Assembly (NCBI GenBank): GCA_000696115.1 | Contig: JJOH01000003.1 | Location: 1 to 64,000, forward strand | Reading direction: 5' to 3' | Length of the DNA: 64,000 nt | Origin: Streptomyces olindensis | GTDB taxonomy: Bacteria > Actinomycetota > Actinomycetes > Streptomycetales > Streptomycetaceae | In this document: positions 27,404-36,617 of the stretch, one piece after another | How positions within the stretch are numbered: the stretch's first letter is position 1 | Layout: every line of letters starts with the position of its first letter | The notes under the pieces: model-generated | What the model was told of the DNA's origin: nothing | The model's input: the letters and a program-made list of their open reading frames with translations, nothing else | Database searches by the model: none | Made by a program: the position numbers and the translations under genes

Positions 27404-28579
27404 TCAGCCCTCGTCGGGCACGGCCTCCGGGCGCGCGTAGGTGCGGCCCTTCCAGGCCGCACCGCGTCCCCGGTAGTGCTGGACGGCCGAGTCGACCGTC
27501 ATGAGGAGGTAGAGGAAGGCGGTGAACGGCAGCAGCGGAGCGAGCCACAGCGGCTGCCGGTAGTAGCGGAGCATCGGGACGTACGTCCCCGCCATCACGA
27601 GCCACGCGAGGCCCCCGGCGACCGCCGCGGCCGCGCTGCCCGCCGCCAGGCCCGCCGCGAGCGCCACGGGCGGCACCAGATACACCAGCGCCAGCCCCGC
27701 GACCGTGCCGGCCAGCAGCAGCGGGTTGTGCCGCAGTTGGGCGTACGCGCTGCGGGACACCATCCGCCACAGGTCGCCCAGCCGCGGATACGGCCGCACG
27801 CTGTCCACCCGGTCGGCCAGCCCCAGCCAGACGCGCCCGCCACCCCGCTTGACGACCCGGGCGAGCGCCACGTCGTCGATCACCGCGTGCCGGATCGCGT
27901 CCGGGATCCGCGCCCGCTCGGCCGTCTCCGCCCGCAGCAGGACGCAGCCACCGGCGGCCGCCGCCGTCCGCGTCCCCTCCCCGCCGATCCGGCGGAAGGG
28001 GTACAGCTGCGCGAAGAAGTAGACGAAGGCCGGTACGACGAGCCTCTCCCACGTGCTCTCCACCCGCAGCCGCGCCATCTGCGACACGACGTCGAAGCCA
28101 CCGGACCGGGCCGCCGCCACCAACTCCCGCAGACTGTCCGGCGCGTGCGCGATGTCGGCGTCGGTCAGCAGCAGGTATTCGGGACCACGCGCGCGTGCCA
28201 GGCCGATGCCGTGGCGCACGGCCCACAGCTTGCCGGTCCACCCCGCGGGCGGCTCGCCCGGCGAGGACACGGTCAGCGGCAGCCCGCCGTGCCGGCCGGC
28301 CAGGTCACGCGCGAGATCACCGGTGCCGTCCGCACTGCCGTCGTCGACGAGGAAGACCTCCGCCCGCCCCGGATAGTCCTGCCGGAGCAGCGACGGCAGC
28401 GCGGCGGGCAGCACCGCCGCCTCGTCGCGGGCCGGGACGACGACGCACACGGACGGCCACGCGTCCGGCTCCCGGCGCGGGGGCAGTCGCACATCCGTGC
28501 GCCAGAAGAAGCCCTGGCAGAGCAGCAGCCACAGCCAGGAGAGAAGTGATCCAGCGGCAGTCCACACAACGGCGCTCAC
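27404..28579 (-). CDS. membrane glycosyltransferase family 2 (HpnB-like)
   Basis: The 391-residue protein starts with one transmembrane helix (residues 4-24). A GT2 domain follows with VVVPARDEAAVLPAALPSLL, the metal-binding VDDGSADG and TDADIAH motifs, an acceptor-site IDDVALARV and QLRHN. Three or four C-terminal transmembrane helices close it. It resembles HpnB proteins encoded in some hopanoid clusters, but no hopanoid genes are in the window, so the acceptor lipid is open. GTG 28579 is chosen as the start just before the hydrophobic segment. Confidence 0.78.
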   Translation of the reverse strand: MSAVVWTAAGSLLSWLWLLLCQGFFWRTDVRLPPRREPDAWPSVCVVVPARDEAAVLPAALPSLLRQDYPGRAEVFLVDDGSADGTGDLARDLAGRHGGLPLTVSSPGEPPAGWTGKLWAVRHGIGLARARGPEYLLLTDADIAHAPDSLRELVAAARSGGFDVVSQMARLRVESTWERLVVPAFVYFFAQLYPFRRIGGEGTRTAAAAGGCVLLRAETAERARIPDAIRHAVIDDVALARVVKRGGGRVWLGLADRVDSVRPYPRLGDLWRMVSRSAYAQLRHNPLLLAGTVAGLALVYLVPPVALAAGLAAGSAAAAVAGGLAWLVMAGTYVPMLRYYRQPLWLAPLLPFTAFLYLLMTVDSAVQHYRGRGAAWKGRTYARPEAVPDEG

Positions 28580-28636
28580 GCGCGCAGTCTGCCCCACGGG
28601 ACCGGCCCGGGACCGCTCATCGTCTATCGTGATCGG

Positions 28637-29422
28637 GTGAAGATCGCGCTCATGGACTCCGGAATCGGTCTGCTGGCGGCCACCGCCGCGGTACGGCGGC
28701 TGCGCCCCGACGCCGATCTCGTGCTCTCCCTGGACCCCGACGGCATGCCATGGGGACCGCGCACCCCGCAGGACCTGACCGAGCGCGCCCTGGCCGTCGC
28801 CGAGGCGGCAGCCAGGCGCCGCCCCGACGCCCTGATCGTCGGCTGCAACACCGCGACCGTGCACGCGCTCACCGCCCTGCGCGCCCGCCTCGAACCGGAG
28901 CTCCCGGTCATCGGCACGGTCCCGGCGATCAAGCCGGCCGCGGCCGGCGGCGGCCACCTCGCCATCTGGGCCACCCCGGCCACCACCGGCAGCACGTACC
29001 AGCGGACCCTGATCCGGGACTTCGCCGGTGGCGTGCCCGTCACCGAAGTGCCCTGCTGGGGACTCGCCGAGGCCGTGGAGCGCGCGGACGAGGCGGCGAT
29101 CGACGCCGCCGTGAGCGCGGCCGCCGCCCTGACCCCCGAGGACGTGACCACCGTCGTCCTCGGCTGCACGCACTACGAACTGGTCGCCGAGCGCATCCGC
29201 ACCGCCGTCCAGCGCCCCGGCCGCCCGCCCCTCGTCCTGCACGGATCCGCTGGCGCCGTGGCCGCCCAGGCCCTGCGCCGGCTCGGCGAGCAGCCCGCGC
29301 CGGGAGCCACGCCGCACGGAACCCTGACCGTGCTGCTGAGCGGCCGCGAGGGGTCGCTGCCCGCGCCGGCCCTGGCGTACGAGGAAGGCCGGCTGCTGCA
29401 GGCGGTCACCCCGGCCGGCTGA
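28637..29422 (+). CDS. glutamate/aspartate racemase-family protein
   Basis: This 261-residue protein has the MurI-type fold with both catalytic cysteines: first Asp-Ser in ALMDSGIGLL with Cys in GCNTATVHAL (about residue 74), second Cys in VLGCTHYELV (about 178). By family it racemises L-glutamate to D-glutamate for peptidoglycan. The substrate loop PWGPRTPQDLTERAL is close to the MurI PYGxRxxEEI region. It may be a second racemase beside a housekeeping MurI. The GTG start has no ribosome binding site but a -10-like TATCGT ends 6 bases upstream, consistent with a leaderless transcript. Confidence 0.8.
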   Translation: MKIALMDSGIGLLAATAAVRRLRPDADLVLSLDPDGMPWGPRTPQDLTERALAVAEAAARRRPDALIVGCNTATVHALTALRARLEPELPVIGTVPAIKPAAAGGGHLAIWATPATTGSTYQRTLIRDFAGGVPVTEVPCWGLAEAVERADEAAIDAAVSAAAALTPEDVTTVVLGCTHYELVAERIRTAVQRPGRPPLVLHGSAGAVAAQALRRLGEQPAPGATPHGTLTVLLSGREGSLPAPALAYEEGRLLQAVTPAG

Positions 29423-29533
29423 CCGCACCGTCCTGACGGCCGCCGGCGCGGCGGGACGGACCGACGCCCGGCCGGCCCAGTCACGCTCCGCCACCGGCTA
29501 CCAGCGGAGCGAAACCTGAGTACTCTCATATGC

Positions 29534-30103
29534 ATGAGGGACCACCGCCACGGCGAGAACGCCTCTGCCGCGCATCCCGACGTCTCGCATCCGGACGTCT
29601 GGACCGGCCGTGCGACCAACCGGGTCCAGTGGCTGCTGGCGCTCGTCGGCGCGGCCTGCATGGCGCTCGGCATCGAGCTCGCGGTCGACTCGGCGTGGAC
29701 CTCCGGCACGGCTCCGCTCATCATGGCCGTCGTCGGGTGCATCGCCGCCGGGCTGCTGGTCCTCTTCGGAACCCTCGCCTTCGTGCACGTCGCCCTGCGG
29801 GTCGACGAGGATCACCTCGAGGTGCGCTGCGGCCACATCGGCCTGCCCCGCCGTCGTATCCCGCTCTCCCATGTGGCGGGCGCCACGTACACCTCCCACG
29901 TCACGCCCCGCCACTGGGGTGGCTGGGGCTACCGGTGGCGGCCCGAGAAGGGCACCGCGGTGGTCGTGCGCCAGGGGGAGGGCGTCGTGCTGGAGCTGTG
30001 GGACGGACACACCTTCACCATCACGGTGGACGACGCGGAGGCGGCCGTGCAGGTGATCAAGGCCCGGCTGCGGCCCGGGAAGCCGGGCGCTCCCGCGCAC
30101 TGA
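29534..30103 (+). CDS. membrane protein with PH-like domain, function unknown
   Basis: The 189-residue protein has two transmembrane helices (about residues 31-52 and 60-82). A cytosolic beta-rich domain resembling bacterial PH folds (LRVDEDHLEVRCGHIGLPRRRIPLSHV, then TFTITVDDAEAAVQVIKAR) follows. TACTCT ends 7 bases before the ATG with no ribosome binding site, so a leaderless start is plausible. Role unknown. Confidence 0.7.
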   Translation: MRDHRHGENASAAHPDVSHPDVWTGRATNRVQWLLALVGAACMALGIELAVDSAWTSGTAPLIMAVVGCIAAGLLVLFGTLAFVHVALRVDEDHLEVRCGHIGLPRRRIPLSHVAGATYTSHVTPRHWGGWGYRWRPEKGTAVVVRQGEGVVLELWDGHTFTITVDDAEAAVQVIKARLRPGKPGAPAH

Positions 30104-30183
30104 ACCGGGCCGGCGCCACCGACCTGACCGGACCGGCCCGACGTGCTGCGGCTCCGCTCGTACGCGCCCCCCGTGCCCCCTTT

Positions 30184-31257
30184 TCACCATGCGGGAGTGC
30201 GGCCGGTGTCCCGCGGGTGCGGGTCCGGTGCGCGGCTCGACGGCTCGTCGGCGAGCGGGCGGGCCGTGGCCATGCCCGCCAGCAGCCCGGCGCCCACCGA
30301 CACCGCCGTGAAGCTCAACGCGTTGCCGATCGCGGCGATGGCGGCGAGCACCGTCAGGGCCGCGCCCGCGGTCAGCACCACTGGCGTCGGGCGCGGGCCG
30401 CGCCACAGCGCGTACAGCACCCAGCCGAAGGCCGCCGCCAGCAGGGCCAAGCCCACGAGGCCCTGCTCGGCCGCCTGCTGGAGCGGTGCCGAGTGCGGTT
30501 TGCCGTCGGACAGCAGCGACTGGGCGGACGTCGCGCTCAGCTCCCCGAACCGGCCCGGTCCCACCCCCAGGGCGGTGTCCCCGCGCAGCAGGTCCCACGC
30601 GTCCTGCCACAGCTGGACGCGGTGCGGCGTCAGACGTCCTTCGAGGGCGGTGCTGAACCCGGTGGGCACCGCCCGCGCGGCGATCGCCCAGGTCAGGCCC
30701 GTCACCACAACGGCGACCGTGGCCATCGCGGCGAGAGCGGCGCCGCGGCGCCGGACGCGACCGGCGGCCAGTGAACACAGCAGCACCGCCACGCACGAGA
30801 CGCAGCCGGTGGCCGAACCGAGCACGGCCGCCAGCACCGCGGTCCCGGCGGCCACCAGGCGCAGCGCGAACCGCAACGCCGGCGCGGGAGCGGCCCAGGC
30901 GGCACAGCACGCGGCGCCCGCCGACAGCGTCAGCACGGCAGCCGTGGCCCCGGCATGCCCCAAGGGCGCCGTGATCTGCGGGCCCGGAGCGAGATGCGGA
31001 ACGGCCACCGTCAGCCCGATGCCGGCCAGCGCGCCGGCGCAGGGCGCGGCGACCGGCAGCAGCGCCCCGCCGATCCGCCCGGCGGCGTACCCGGCCGCCA
31101 CGGCCAGCACCGCGAGGAGCACACCCTCGGGCCTGCCGTCACGCACGGCCGCCGTGATCAGGGACCAGCCGGCGCAGGCGCCCAGCACCACGACGCCCGC
31201 CGCGTCCGGAACGATCCGTCTCTCGCCGTCCGCGTCCGGCCCGGACGCAGACGTCAT
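30184..31257 (-). CDS. O-antigen ligase/Wzy_C-like polytopic membrane protein
   Basis: The 357-residue protein has about ten predicted transmembrane helices and one larger loop (about residues 215-265). The loop has the O-antigen ligase/polymerase pattern RVQLWQDAWDLLRGDTALGVGPGRFGEL and a His in KPHSAPLQQAAEQG. Such proteins join undecaprenyl- or other lipid-linked glycans to an acceptor at the outer membrane face. No polysaccharide cluster is beside it. ATG 31257 is preferred; the coding frame continues upstream into a Gly-rich stretch that is probably not translated. It is divergent from lnt, and the 276 bases between hold no other gene. Confidence 0.72.
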   Translation of the reverse strand: MTSASGPDADGERRIVPDAAGVVVLGACAGWSLITAAVRDGRPEGVLLAVLAVAAGYAAGRIGGALLPVAAPCAGALAGIGLTVAVPHLAPGPQITAPLGHAGATAAVLTLSAGAACCAAWAAPAPALRFALRLVAAGTAVLAAVLGSATGCVSCVAVLLCSLAAGRVRRRGAALAAMATVAVVVTGLTWAIAARAVPTGFSTALEGRLTPHRVQLWQDAWDLLRGDTALGVGPGRFGELSATSAQSLLSDGKPHSAPLQQAAEQGLVGLALLAAAFGWVLYALWRGPRPTPVVLTAGAALTVLAAIAAIGNALSFTAVSVGAGLLAGMATARPLADEPSSRAPDPHPRDTGRTPAW

Positions 31258-31533
31258 CCCACTGGCACCCACCCCGCCCCCCCCCCGCACCCCGTCGCCC
31301 CCGACCTCCGAAGACCCCGCCGCACGGACCGCCGACGGCCGCACGACGGAGACTTCGGCACACCGTAACGGCTGGTGGGCGGTTTGGGGATGTGTCGTGA
31401 CGAAATGAGCAGGAACGTTGCTGCGGGGCGGGGGGCGAAGCGGCCGTCGTCCCGCGCCGGGCGGCCGGAGCCCTGTCGCCGCCCCCGTGGACCGCGCTGT
31501 CGGCGCCCAGGGCGCTCGACTTACACTCCGGGA

Positions 31534-33153
31534 GTGACCGTCACCGCAACCTCCGTCGACGAGTCGGACCAGCTGAAGCCGCGGATCGCGTCCGGGACAC
31601 GGGCGGCGTGGGCCCGGCGGCTCGTGCGCCTCCTCCCGGCCGCCGCTGCCGCGCTCTCCGGCCTGCTCCTCTACGTCAGCTTCCCGCCCCGCACCCTGTG
31701 GTGGCTCGCCCCGCCGGCCTTCGCCGCCTTCGGCTGGGTGCTGCGCGGCCGCGGCTGGAAGGCGGGACTCGGCCTCGGCTACCTCTTCGGCCTGGGCTTC
31801 CTGCTGCCGCTGCTGGTGTGGACCGGTGTGGAGGTCGGGCCGGGCCCCTGGCTCGCCCTGGTCGCGATCGAGGCGCTCTTCATCGCGCTGGTCGGCGTCG
31901 GTGTGGCGGTCGTGTCGAAGCTGCCCGGGTGGCCGGTGTGGGCGGCGGCCGTGTGGATCGCCGGCGAGGCGGCACGCGCGCGCGTGCCGTTCCACGGCTT
32001 CCCCTGGGGGAAGATCGCGTTCGGGCAGGCGGACGGCGTGTTCCTGCCGCTCGCGGCGGTCGGCGGCACTCCCGTGCTCGGCTTCGCGGTGGTGCTGTGC
32101 GGCTTCGGGCTCTACGAGGTCGTGCGGCTGGCCGTGTCGTGGCGGCGGACCGGGACGGTGCGGCGCGCCGCGGCGGCCGTGGGTCTGCTCAGCGTGGCCG
32201 TGCCGGTCGTGGGTGCGGTGGCGGCCCGGCCGCTGGTGAGCGACCAGGCCGAGGACGGCAGCGTCACCGTCGCGGTGATCCAGGGCAACGTGCCCCGCGC
32301 GGGCCTGGAGTTCAACGCCCAGCGGCGGGCCGTGCTCGACTACCACGCGCGCGAGACGGAACGCCTGGCCGCCCAGGTCAAGGCCGGCAAGGCCGCGCGG
32401 CCCGACTTCGTGCTCTGGCCGGAGAACTCCTCCGACATCGACCCCTTCGTCAACCCCGACGCCCGGACCGTGATCGACACGGCGGCCAAGGCCATCGGCG
32501 TGCCCATCTCGGTCGGTGGCGTCGTCGAACGCGACGGCAAGCTGTACAACGAGCAGATCCTGTGGGACCCGGCGAAGGGCCCCGTCGACACCTACGACAA
32601 GCGCCAGATCCAGCCGTTCGGCGAGTACCTGCCGTTCCGTTCGCTGATCGGGGCGATCAACAGCAACTGGACCTCGATGCAGCGCCAGGACTTCAGCCGG
32701 GGCACCGAGCCCGGCGTGTTTTCCATGGACGGCGCCAAGGTCGGCCTGGTCACCTGCTACGAGGCCGCCTTCGACTGGGCCGTGCGCTCCGAGGTCACCG
32801 ACGGCGCCCAGATGATCTCCGTGCCGAGCAACAACGCGACCTTCGACCGCAGTGAGATGACCTACCAGCAGCTCGCCATGTCCCGCGTCCGCGCCGTCGA
32901 GCACAGCCGTACTGTGGCCGTGCCGGTGACCAGCGGTGTCAGCGCCTTCATCATGCCGGACGGGAGGATCACCCAGCGGACCGGCATGTTCGTGGCCGAC
33001 TCGCTGGTGCAGAAGGTGCCGCTGCGGTCCTCGCTGACCCCCGCCACGCGGCTCGGCGTGCTGCCGGAGATCGCCCTCGTGCTGGTCGCGGCGGGCGGAC
33101 TGGGCTGGGCCGTCGGCGCCGGACTGCGCGGGCGACGCGCCGGTGACGTCTAG
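31534..33153 (+). CDS. lnt: apolipoprotein N-acyltransferase
   Basis: This 539-residue membrane enzyme transfers the third acyl chain to lipoproteins. About six N-terminal transmembrane helices are followed by an extracellular nitrilase domain (about residues 240-500). The catalytic triad is visible: Glu297 in VLWPENSS, Lys356 in YDKRQIQPFGEY and Cys408 in VTCYEAAF; the Lys-Cys spacing equals that of E. coli Lnt. TACACT ends 6 bases before the GTG at 31534 with no usable ribosome binding site, so the transcript may be leaderless. Streptomyces commonly carry two Lnt paralogues. Confidence 0.88.
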   Translation: MTVTATSVDESDQLKPRIASGTRAAWARRLVRLLPAAAAALSGLLLYVSFPPRTLWWLAPPAFAAFGWVLRGRGWKAGLGLGYLFGLGFLLPLLVWTGVEVGPGPWLALVAIEALFIALVGVGVAVVSKLPGWPVWAAAVWIAGEAARARVPFHGFPWGKIAFGQADGVFLPLAAVGGTPVLGFAVVLCGFGLYEVVRLAVSWRRTGTVRRAAAAVGLLSVAVPVVGAVAARPLVSDQAEDGSVTVAVIQGNVPRAGLEFNAQRRAVLDYHARETERLAAQVKAGKAARPDFVLWPENSSDIDPFVNPDARTVIDTAAKAIGVPISVGGVVERDGKLYNEQILWDPAKGPVDTYDKRQIQPFGEYLPFRSLIGAINSNWTSMQRQDFSRGTEPGVFSMDGAKVGLVTCYEAAFDWAVRSEVTDGAQMISVPSNNATFDRSEMTYQQLAMSRVRAVEHSRTVAVPVTSGVSAFIMPDGRITQRTGMFVADSLVQKVPLRSSLTPATRLGVLPEIALVLVAAGGLGWAVGAGLRGRRAGDV

Positions 33154-33221
33154 TCGTACTCCGGTCGCACGCTGCCTGAAACGAGCCGGGGTGTCCTGAC
33201 CGGCCCCTTAGGGTCGACGTC

Positions 33222-33701
33222 ATGGCTACTCCCGACTTCATCCGTGCCCTCCGTGCCTCCGCCGGGCATCAGCTGCTGTGGCTCCCCGGAGTCACCGCCC
33301 TGGTCTTCGACGACGAGGGCAGAGTCCTGCTGAACCGCCGGTCCGACACCCGCAAGTGGTCGGTGATCGGCGGCATCCCGGACCCGGGGGAGCAGCCCGC
33401 GGCCTGCGCCGTGCGGGAGGTCTACGAGGAGACGGCCGTGCGCTGTGTCGCCGAGCGGATCGTCCTCGTCCAGGCGGGGGACCCCGTCACGTACGACAAC
33501 GGCGACACCTGCCAGTTCCTGGACATCACCGTCCGCTGCCGGGCCACCGGCGGCGAGGCCCAGGTCAACGACGACGAGTCGCTGGAGGTGGGCTGGTTCG
33601 ACGTCGACGCCCTGCCCGAGCTGAACGAGCACTGTCTGTTCCGGATCAAGCAGGCCATGTCGGACGGCCCCACATGGTTCGACGCCACTGACTCCGGCTG
33701 A
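33222..33701 (+). CDS. Nudix hydrolase
   Basis: This 159-residue protein has a Nudix box GGIPDPGEQPAACAVREVYEETAV (pattern Gx5Ex7REUxEExGU), with Ala in place of the final Gly. The Nudix fold surrounds it (TALVFDDEGRVLLNRRSD; KWSVIGG). It likely hydrolyses a nucleotide or sugar diphosphate. A -10-like TAGGGT (33209-33214) ends exactly 7 bases before the ATG, so the mRNA is probably leaderless. Confidence 0.86.
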   Translation: MATPDFIRALRASAGHQLLWLPGVTALVFDDEGRVLLNRRSDTRKWSVIGGIPDPGEQPAACAVREVYEETAVRCVAERIVLVQAGDPVTYDNGDTCQFLDITVRCRATGGEAQVNDDESLEVGWFDVDALPELNEHCLFRIKQAMSDGPTWFDATDSG

Positions 33702-33755
33702 ACTATGGGGTCTGACCATATGTGGTGGGGGAGGGGCGCTGCCTAGGGTCGAGGC

Positions 33756-34556
33756 ATGACCGCGCCCCGTGCCCTCCCGGCTCCCCACGCCTGCCCGCTC
33801 GACCTCGGCGGCCGCACCGCGCTCGTCACCGGCGCCGCCGGCGGCATCGGCCGCGCCTGCGCGCTGCGGCTCGCGGCGGCCGGGGCCAAGGTGAGAGCGG
33901 TCGACCGGGACGCCTCCGGCCTGGAGGCGCTCGCCGAGCAGGGCCGGGACCTCGCGGGCACCGTCGAACCGCACGTCCTCGACCTCACCGACCTGGACGC
34001 CGCCGAACTCGCCGCGGCGGGTACGGACGTCCTCGTCAACAACGCCGGGCTCCAGCTCGTGCGCCCCATCGAGGAGTTCCCGCCCGACGTCTTCCACACG
34101 GTGCTCACCGTGATGCTGGAGGCACCGTTCCGCCTCATCCGTGGTGCCCTGCCCCATATGTACGGGCAGGGGTGGGGCCGCATCGTGAACGTGTCGTCCG
34201 TCCACGGGCTGCGCGCCTCGGCCTACAAGTCGGCCTATGTGGCCGCCAAACATGGCCTGGAGGGGCTGTCCAAGACCACCGCCCTCGAAGGCGCGCCCCA
34301 TGGCGTCACCTCGAACTGTGTGAACCCCGCCTATGTGCGCACCCCACTGGTCGAGAAGCAGCTCGCCGACCAGGCCCAGGCGCACGGCATCCCCGAGGAG
34401 CGGGTCCTGTCCGAGGTGCTCCTTCAGGACAGTGCCGTCAAGCGGCTCATCGAACCGGAGGAGGTCGCCGAGGCCGTGGCGTATCTGTGCGCTCCGCAGG
34501 CGTCTTTCGTGACCGGCACCTCGCTCGTGCTCGACGGCGGCTGGACCGCCCACTGA
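33756..34556 (+). CDS. 3-hydroxybutyrate dehydrogenase, SDR family
   Basis: The 266-residue short-chain dehydrogenase has cofactor motif VTGAAGGIGRA, NNAG (VLVNNAGLQ), the catalytic Ser and YxxxK (VNVSSVHGL; SAYVAAKHG) and the C-terminal FVTGTSLVLDGGWTAH typical of D-3-hydroxybutyrate dehydrogenase. It interconverts 3-hydroxybutyrate and acetoacetate with NAD. TAGGGT ends 6 bases before the ATG; the same TAGGGTCGA motif precedes the Nudix gene. The PucR regulator gene follows in the same direction. Confidence 0.86.
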   Translation: MTAPRALPAPHACPLDLGGRTALVTGAAGGIGRACALRLAAAGAKVRAVDRDASGLEALAEQGRDLAGTVEPHVLDLTDLDAAELAAAGTDVLVNNAGLQLVRPIEEFPPDVFHTVLTVMLEAPFRLIRGALPHMYGQGWGRIVNVSSVHGLRASAYKSAYVAAKHGLEGLSKTTALEGAPHGVTSNCVNPAYVRTPLVEKQLADQAQAHGIPEERVLSEVLLQDSAVKRLIEPEEVAEAVAYLCAPQASFVTGTSLVLDGGWTAH

Positions 34557-34630
34557 ACAGCGGGGCCCGTCGGCCGGGGAGTTATCCACAGGGCTGACGG
34601 GACGGCCGGGTCATGGTGAATCCTGTGGGC

Positions 34631-36571
34631 ATGTCCAGCGATCACGTTCAGTCGGCCCTGTCGGTTCCCGCGGAGGTGCCGTCGGTGAGTGCCGAGACGC
34701 CGTTCCTCGAGCTTCTGGCACGGGGCGCGTCCGCCGACGCCTACGAGCAGCCGGTGCTGCTCGCGCGCGCCGAAGGACGGCCTGCGGAGTGGATCGCCGC
34801 GCTCCAGCGGGCCAAGCCGCTCGCCCTGCGCGTGCGCGCGGAGCTGGAGGGACGCCGCCGCCGCGAGGCCGAGCTGTCCGCCCTGTTCGAGACCGCCCAC
34901 GACCTGGCCGGGCTGCGCGACCTGGACGCCGTGCTCCAGGCGATCGTGCAACGCGCCCGGTCGCTGCTGGGCACGGACGTCGCGTACCTCAGCCTGAACG
35001 ACCCGGAGCGCGGTGACACCTACATGCGGGTCACCGAGGGCTCGGTCGCGGCCCGCTTCCAGCAGCTGCGGCTCGGCATGGGCGAGGGACTCGGCGGCCT
35101 GGTCGCGCAGACCGCGCGTCCCTACGTCACCGACGACTACTTCAAGGACGACCGCTTCCAGCACACCCTCACCATCGACGCGGGCGTGCGGGACGAGGGG
35201 CTCGTGGCCATCCTCGGCGTGCCGCTGACCCTCGGGCACCACGTCATCGGGGTGCTGTTCGCCGCGGACCGCCGGGCCCGGGTCTTCGAGCGGGAACAGA
35301 TCGCCCTGCTCGGTTCCTTCGCCGCCCTCGCCGCGGCGGCCATCGACACCGCCAACCTGCTCGCCGAGACGCGCTCGGCGCTCGCCGGCCTGGAGCGGGC
35401 CAACGAGATCATCCGGGACCGCAGCGGTGTCATCGAGCGCGCCTCCGACGTGCACGACCGGCTCGCCGAGCTGGTGCTGCGCGGCGGCGGGGTGCACGAC
35501 GTGGCCGCCGCCGTCTCCGAGGTCCTCGACGGCACGGTCGAGTTCGCCGAGGCCGCCGCGGCACCGGCCGAGGCACTGGAGGCCTCCCGCGCGGACGGGC
35601 ACGCGGTGCGGCACGGGGACGACTGGATCGCCGCCGTGGCCGCCGGCGGCGAACTGCTCGGCGCACTGGTGCTGCGCGGGCACCCCGGGCTCGACCCGGT
35701 CGACCAACGCACCCTGGAGCGGGCCGCCATGGTGACGTCCCTGCTGCTCCTGGCCCGCCGGTCCGCCGCCGAGGCCGAACAGCGCGTGCGCGGCGAGCTG
35801 CTGGACGACCTCCTGGACGCCCGCGACCGCGATCCGCGCCTGCTGCGGGAGCGCGCGGCCCGTCTCGACGCCGACCTCGACGCCGTCCATGTGGTGCTGG
35901 CCGCGCGGTTGGAGGGCGGCGCGACCGACGCCGACCAGGAGGCGGACGCCCGCAGACGCCTGGCGGCCGCGGCGTCCCACCTGGCCGCGACCCGGCACGG
36001 CCTCGCCGCCGCACGCGACGGCGGCACCGTCCTGCTGCTGCCCCTCGGCCCCGGCGACACCGCCACCGACCTGGCGCGCACGGCCGCCCGGCAGCTGGGC
36101 ACGGCGGTCCACGCGTCGGTCACCGTCGGCGCCTCCGCACCCGCCGAGGACCTGTCCACCCGCCCGGACGCGGTGGCCACGGCCTACGCGGAGGCCCGGC
36201 GCTGCCTCGACGCCCTGGGCCTGCTCGGCCGCTCCGGGGACGGGGCCGCCGCGGAGGACTTCGGCTTCCTGGGGCTGCTCCTGGCCGGCGACCGGGACAT
36301 CCCCGGCTTCGTCGACCGCACCATCGGCAACGTCGTCGCCTACGACCGGCGGCGCGGCACGGAGCTGCTGCGCACCCTCGACGCGTACTTCGCCTGCGGC
36401 ATGAGTCCCGCCCGCACCAAGGAAGAACTGCACGTCCACGTGAACACCGTCGCCCAGCGCCTGGAGCGCGTCGGCCGCCTCCTGGGCGACGACTGGCAGA
36501 GCCCGGCACGCGTCCTGGAGATCCAACTCGCCCTGCGGCTGCACCGGTTGTCGGCACCCGCACGGCAGTGA
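34631..36571 (+). CDS. GAF-PucR family transcriptional regulator
   Basis: This 646-residue regulator has a GAF sensor domain (about residues 60-235; LSALFETAHDLAGLRDLDAVL, then DVAYLSLNDPERGDTYMRVTEGS), a central variable part with repeated Ala-rich helices, and a C-terminal PucR helix-turn-helix (CGMSPARTKEELHVHVNTVAQRLERVGRLLG). Such proteins control catabolic genes in response to small metabolites. It lies between the 3-hydroxybutyrate dehydrogenase gene and the converging MFS permease gene, so ketone-body or organic-acid use is a plausible target. ATG 34613 is an alternative start. Confidence 0.82.
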   Translation: MSSDHVQSALSVPAEVPSVSAETPFLELLARGASADAYEQPVLLARAEGRPAEWIAALQRAKPLALRVRAELEGRRRREAELSALFETAHDLAGLRDLDAVLQAIVQRARSLLGTDVAYLSLNDPERGDTYMRVTEGSVAARFQQLRLGMGEGLGGLVAQTARPYVTDDYFKDDRFQHTLTIDAGVRDEGLVAILGVPLTLGHHVIGVLFAADRRARVFEREQIALLGSFAALAAAAIDTANLLAETRSALAGLERANEIIRDRSGVIERASDVHDRLAELVLRGGGVHDVAAAVSEVLDGTVEFAEAAAAPAEALEASRADGHAVRHGDDWIAAVAAGGELLGALVLRGHPGLDPVDQRTLERAAMVTSLLLLARRSAAEAEQRVRGELLDDLLDARDRDPRLLRERAARLDADLDAVHVVLAARLEGGATDADQEADARRRLAAAASHLAATRHGLAAARDGGTVLLLPLGPGDTATDLARTAARQLGTAVHASVTVGASAPAEDLSTRPDAVATAYAEARRCLDALGLLGRSGDGAAAEDFGFLGLLLAGDRDIPGFVDRTIGNVVAYDRRRGTELLRTLDAYFACGMSPARTKEELHVHVNTVAQRLERVGRLLGDDWQSPARVLEIQLALRLHRLSAPARQ

Positions 36572-36597
36572 CCCCCGTGCGCGGAAACGCACGGGGG
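36572..36597. terminator. bidirectional terminator hairpin
   Basis: CCCCCGTGCG (36572-36581) and CGCACGGGGG (36588-36597) form a perfect 10-bp stem with a 6-base loop directly after the PucR stop codon and before the end of the converging MFS gene. Confidence 0.9.
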
Positions 36598-36617
36598 CCT
36601 GCCGGACCGGCGGATGC

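Noticed and set aside
30184..32904. Reading the O-antigen-ligase-like frame as a 906-residue protein
   Set aside because: The N-terminal 550 residues are antisense to lnt and have no family similarity; the real start is near 31257.
34582..34590. Single TTATCCACA (DnaA-box-like) before the PucR gene
   Set aside because: One isolated 9-mer, and of the E. coli rather than the usual Streptomyces form; no replication genes or further boxes nearby.
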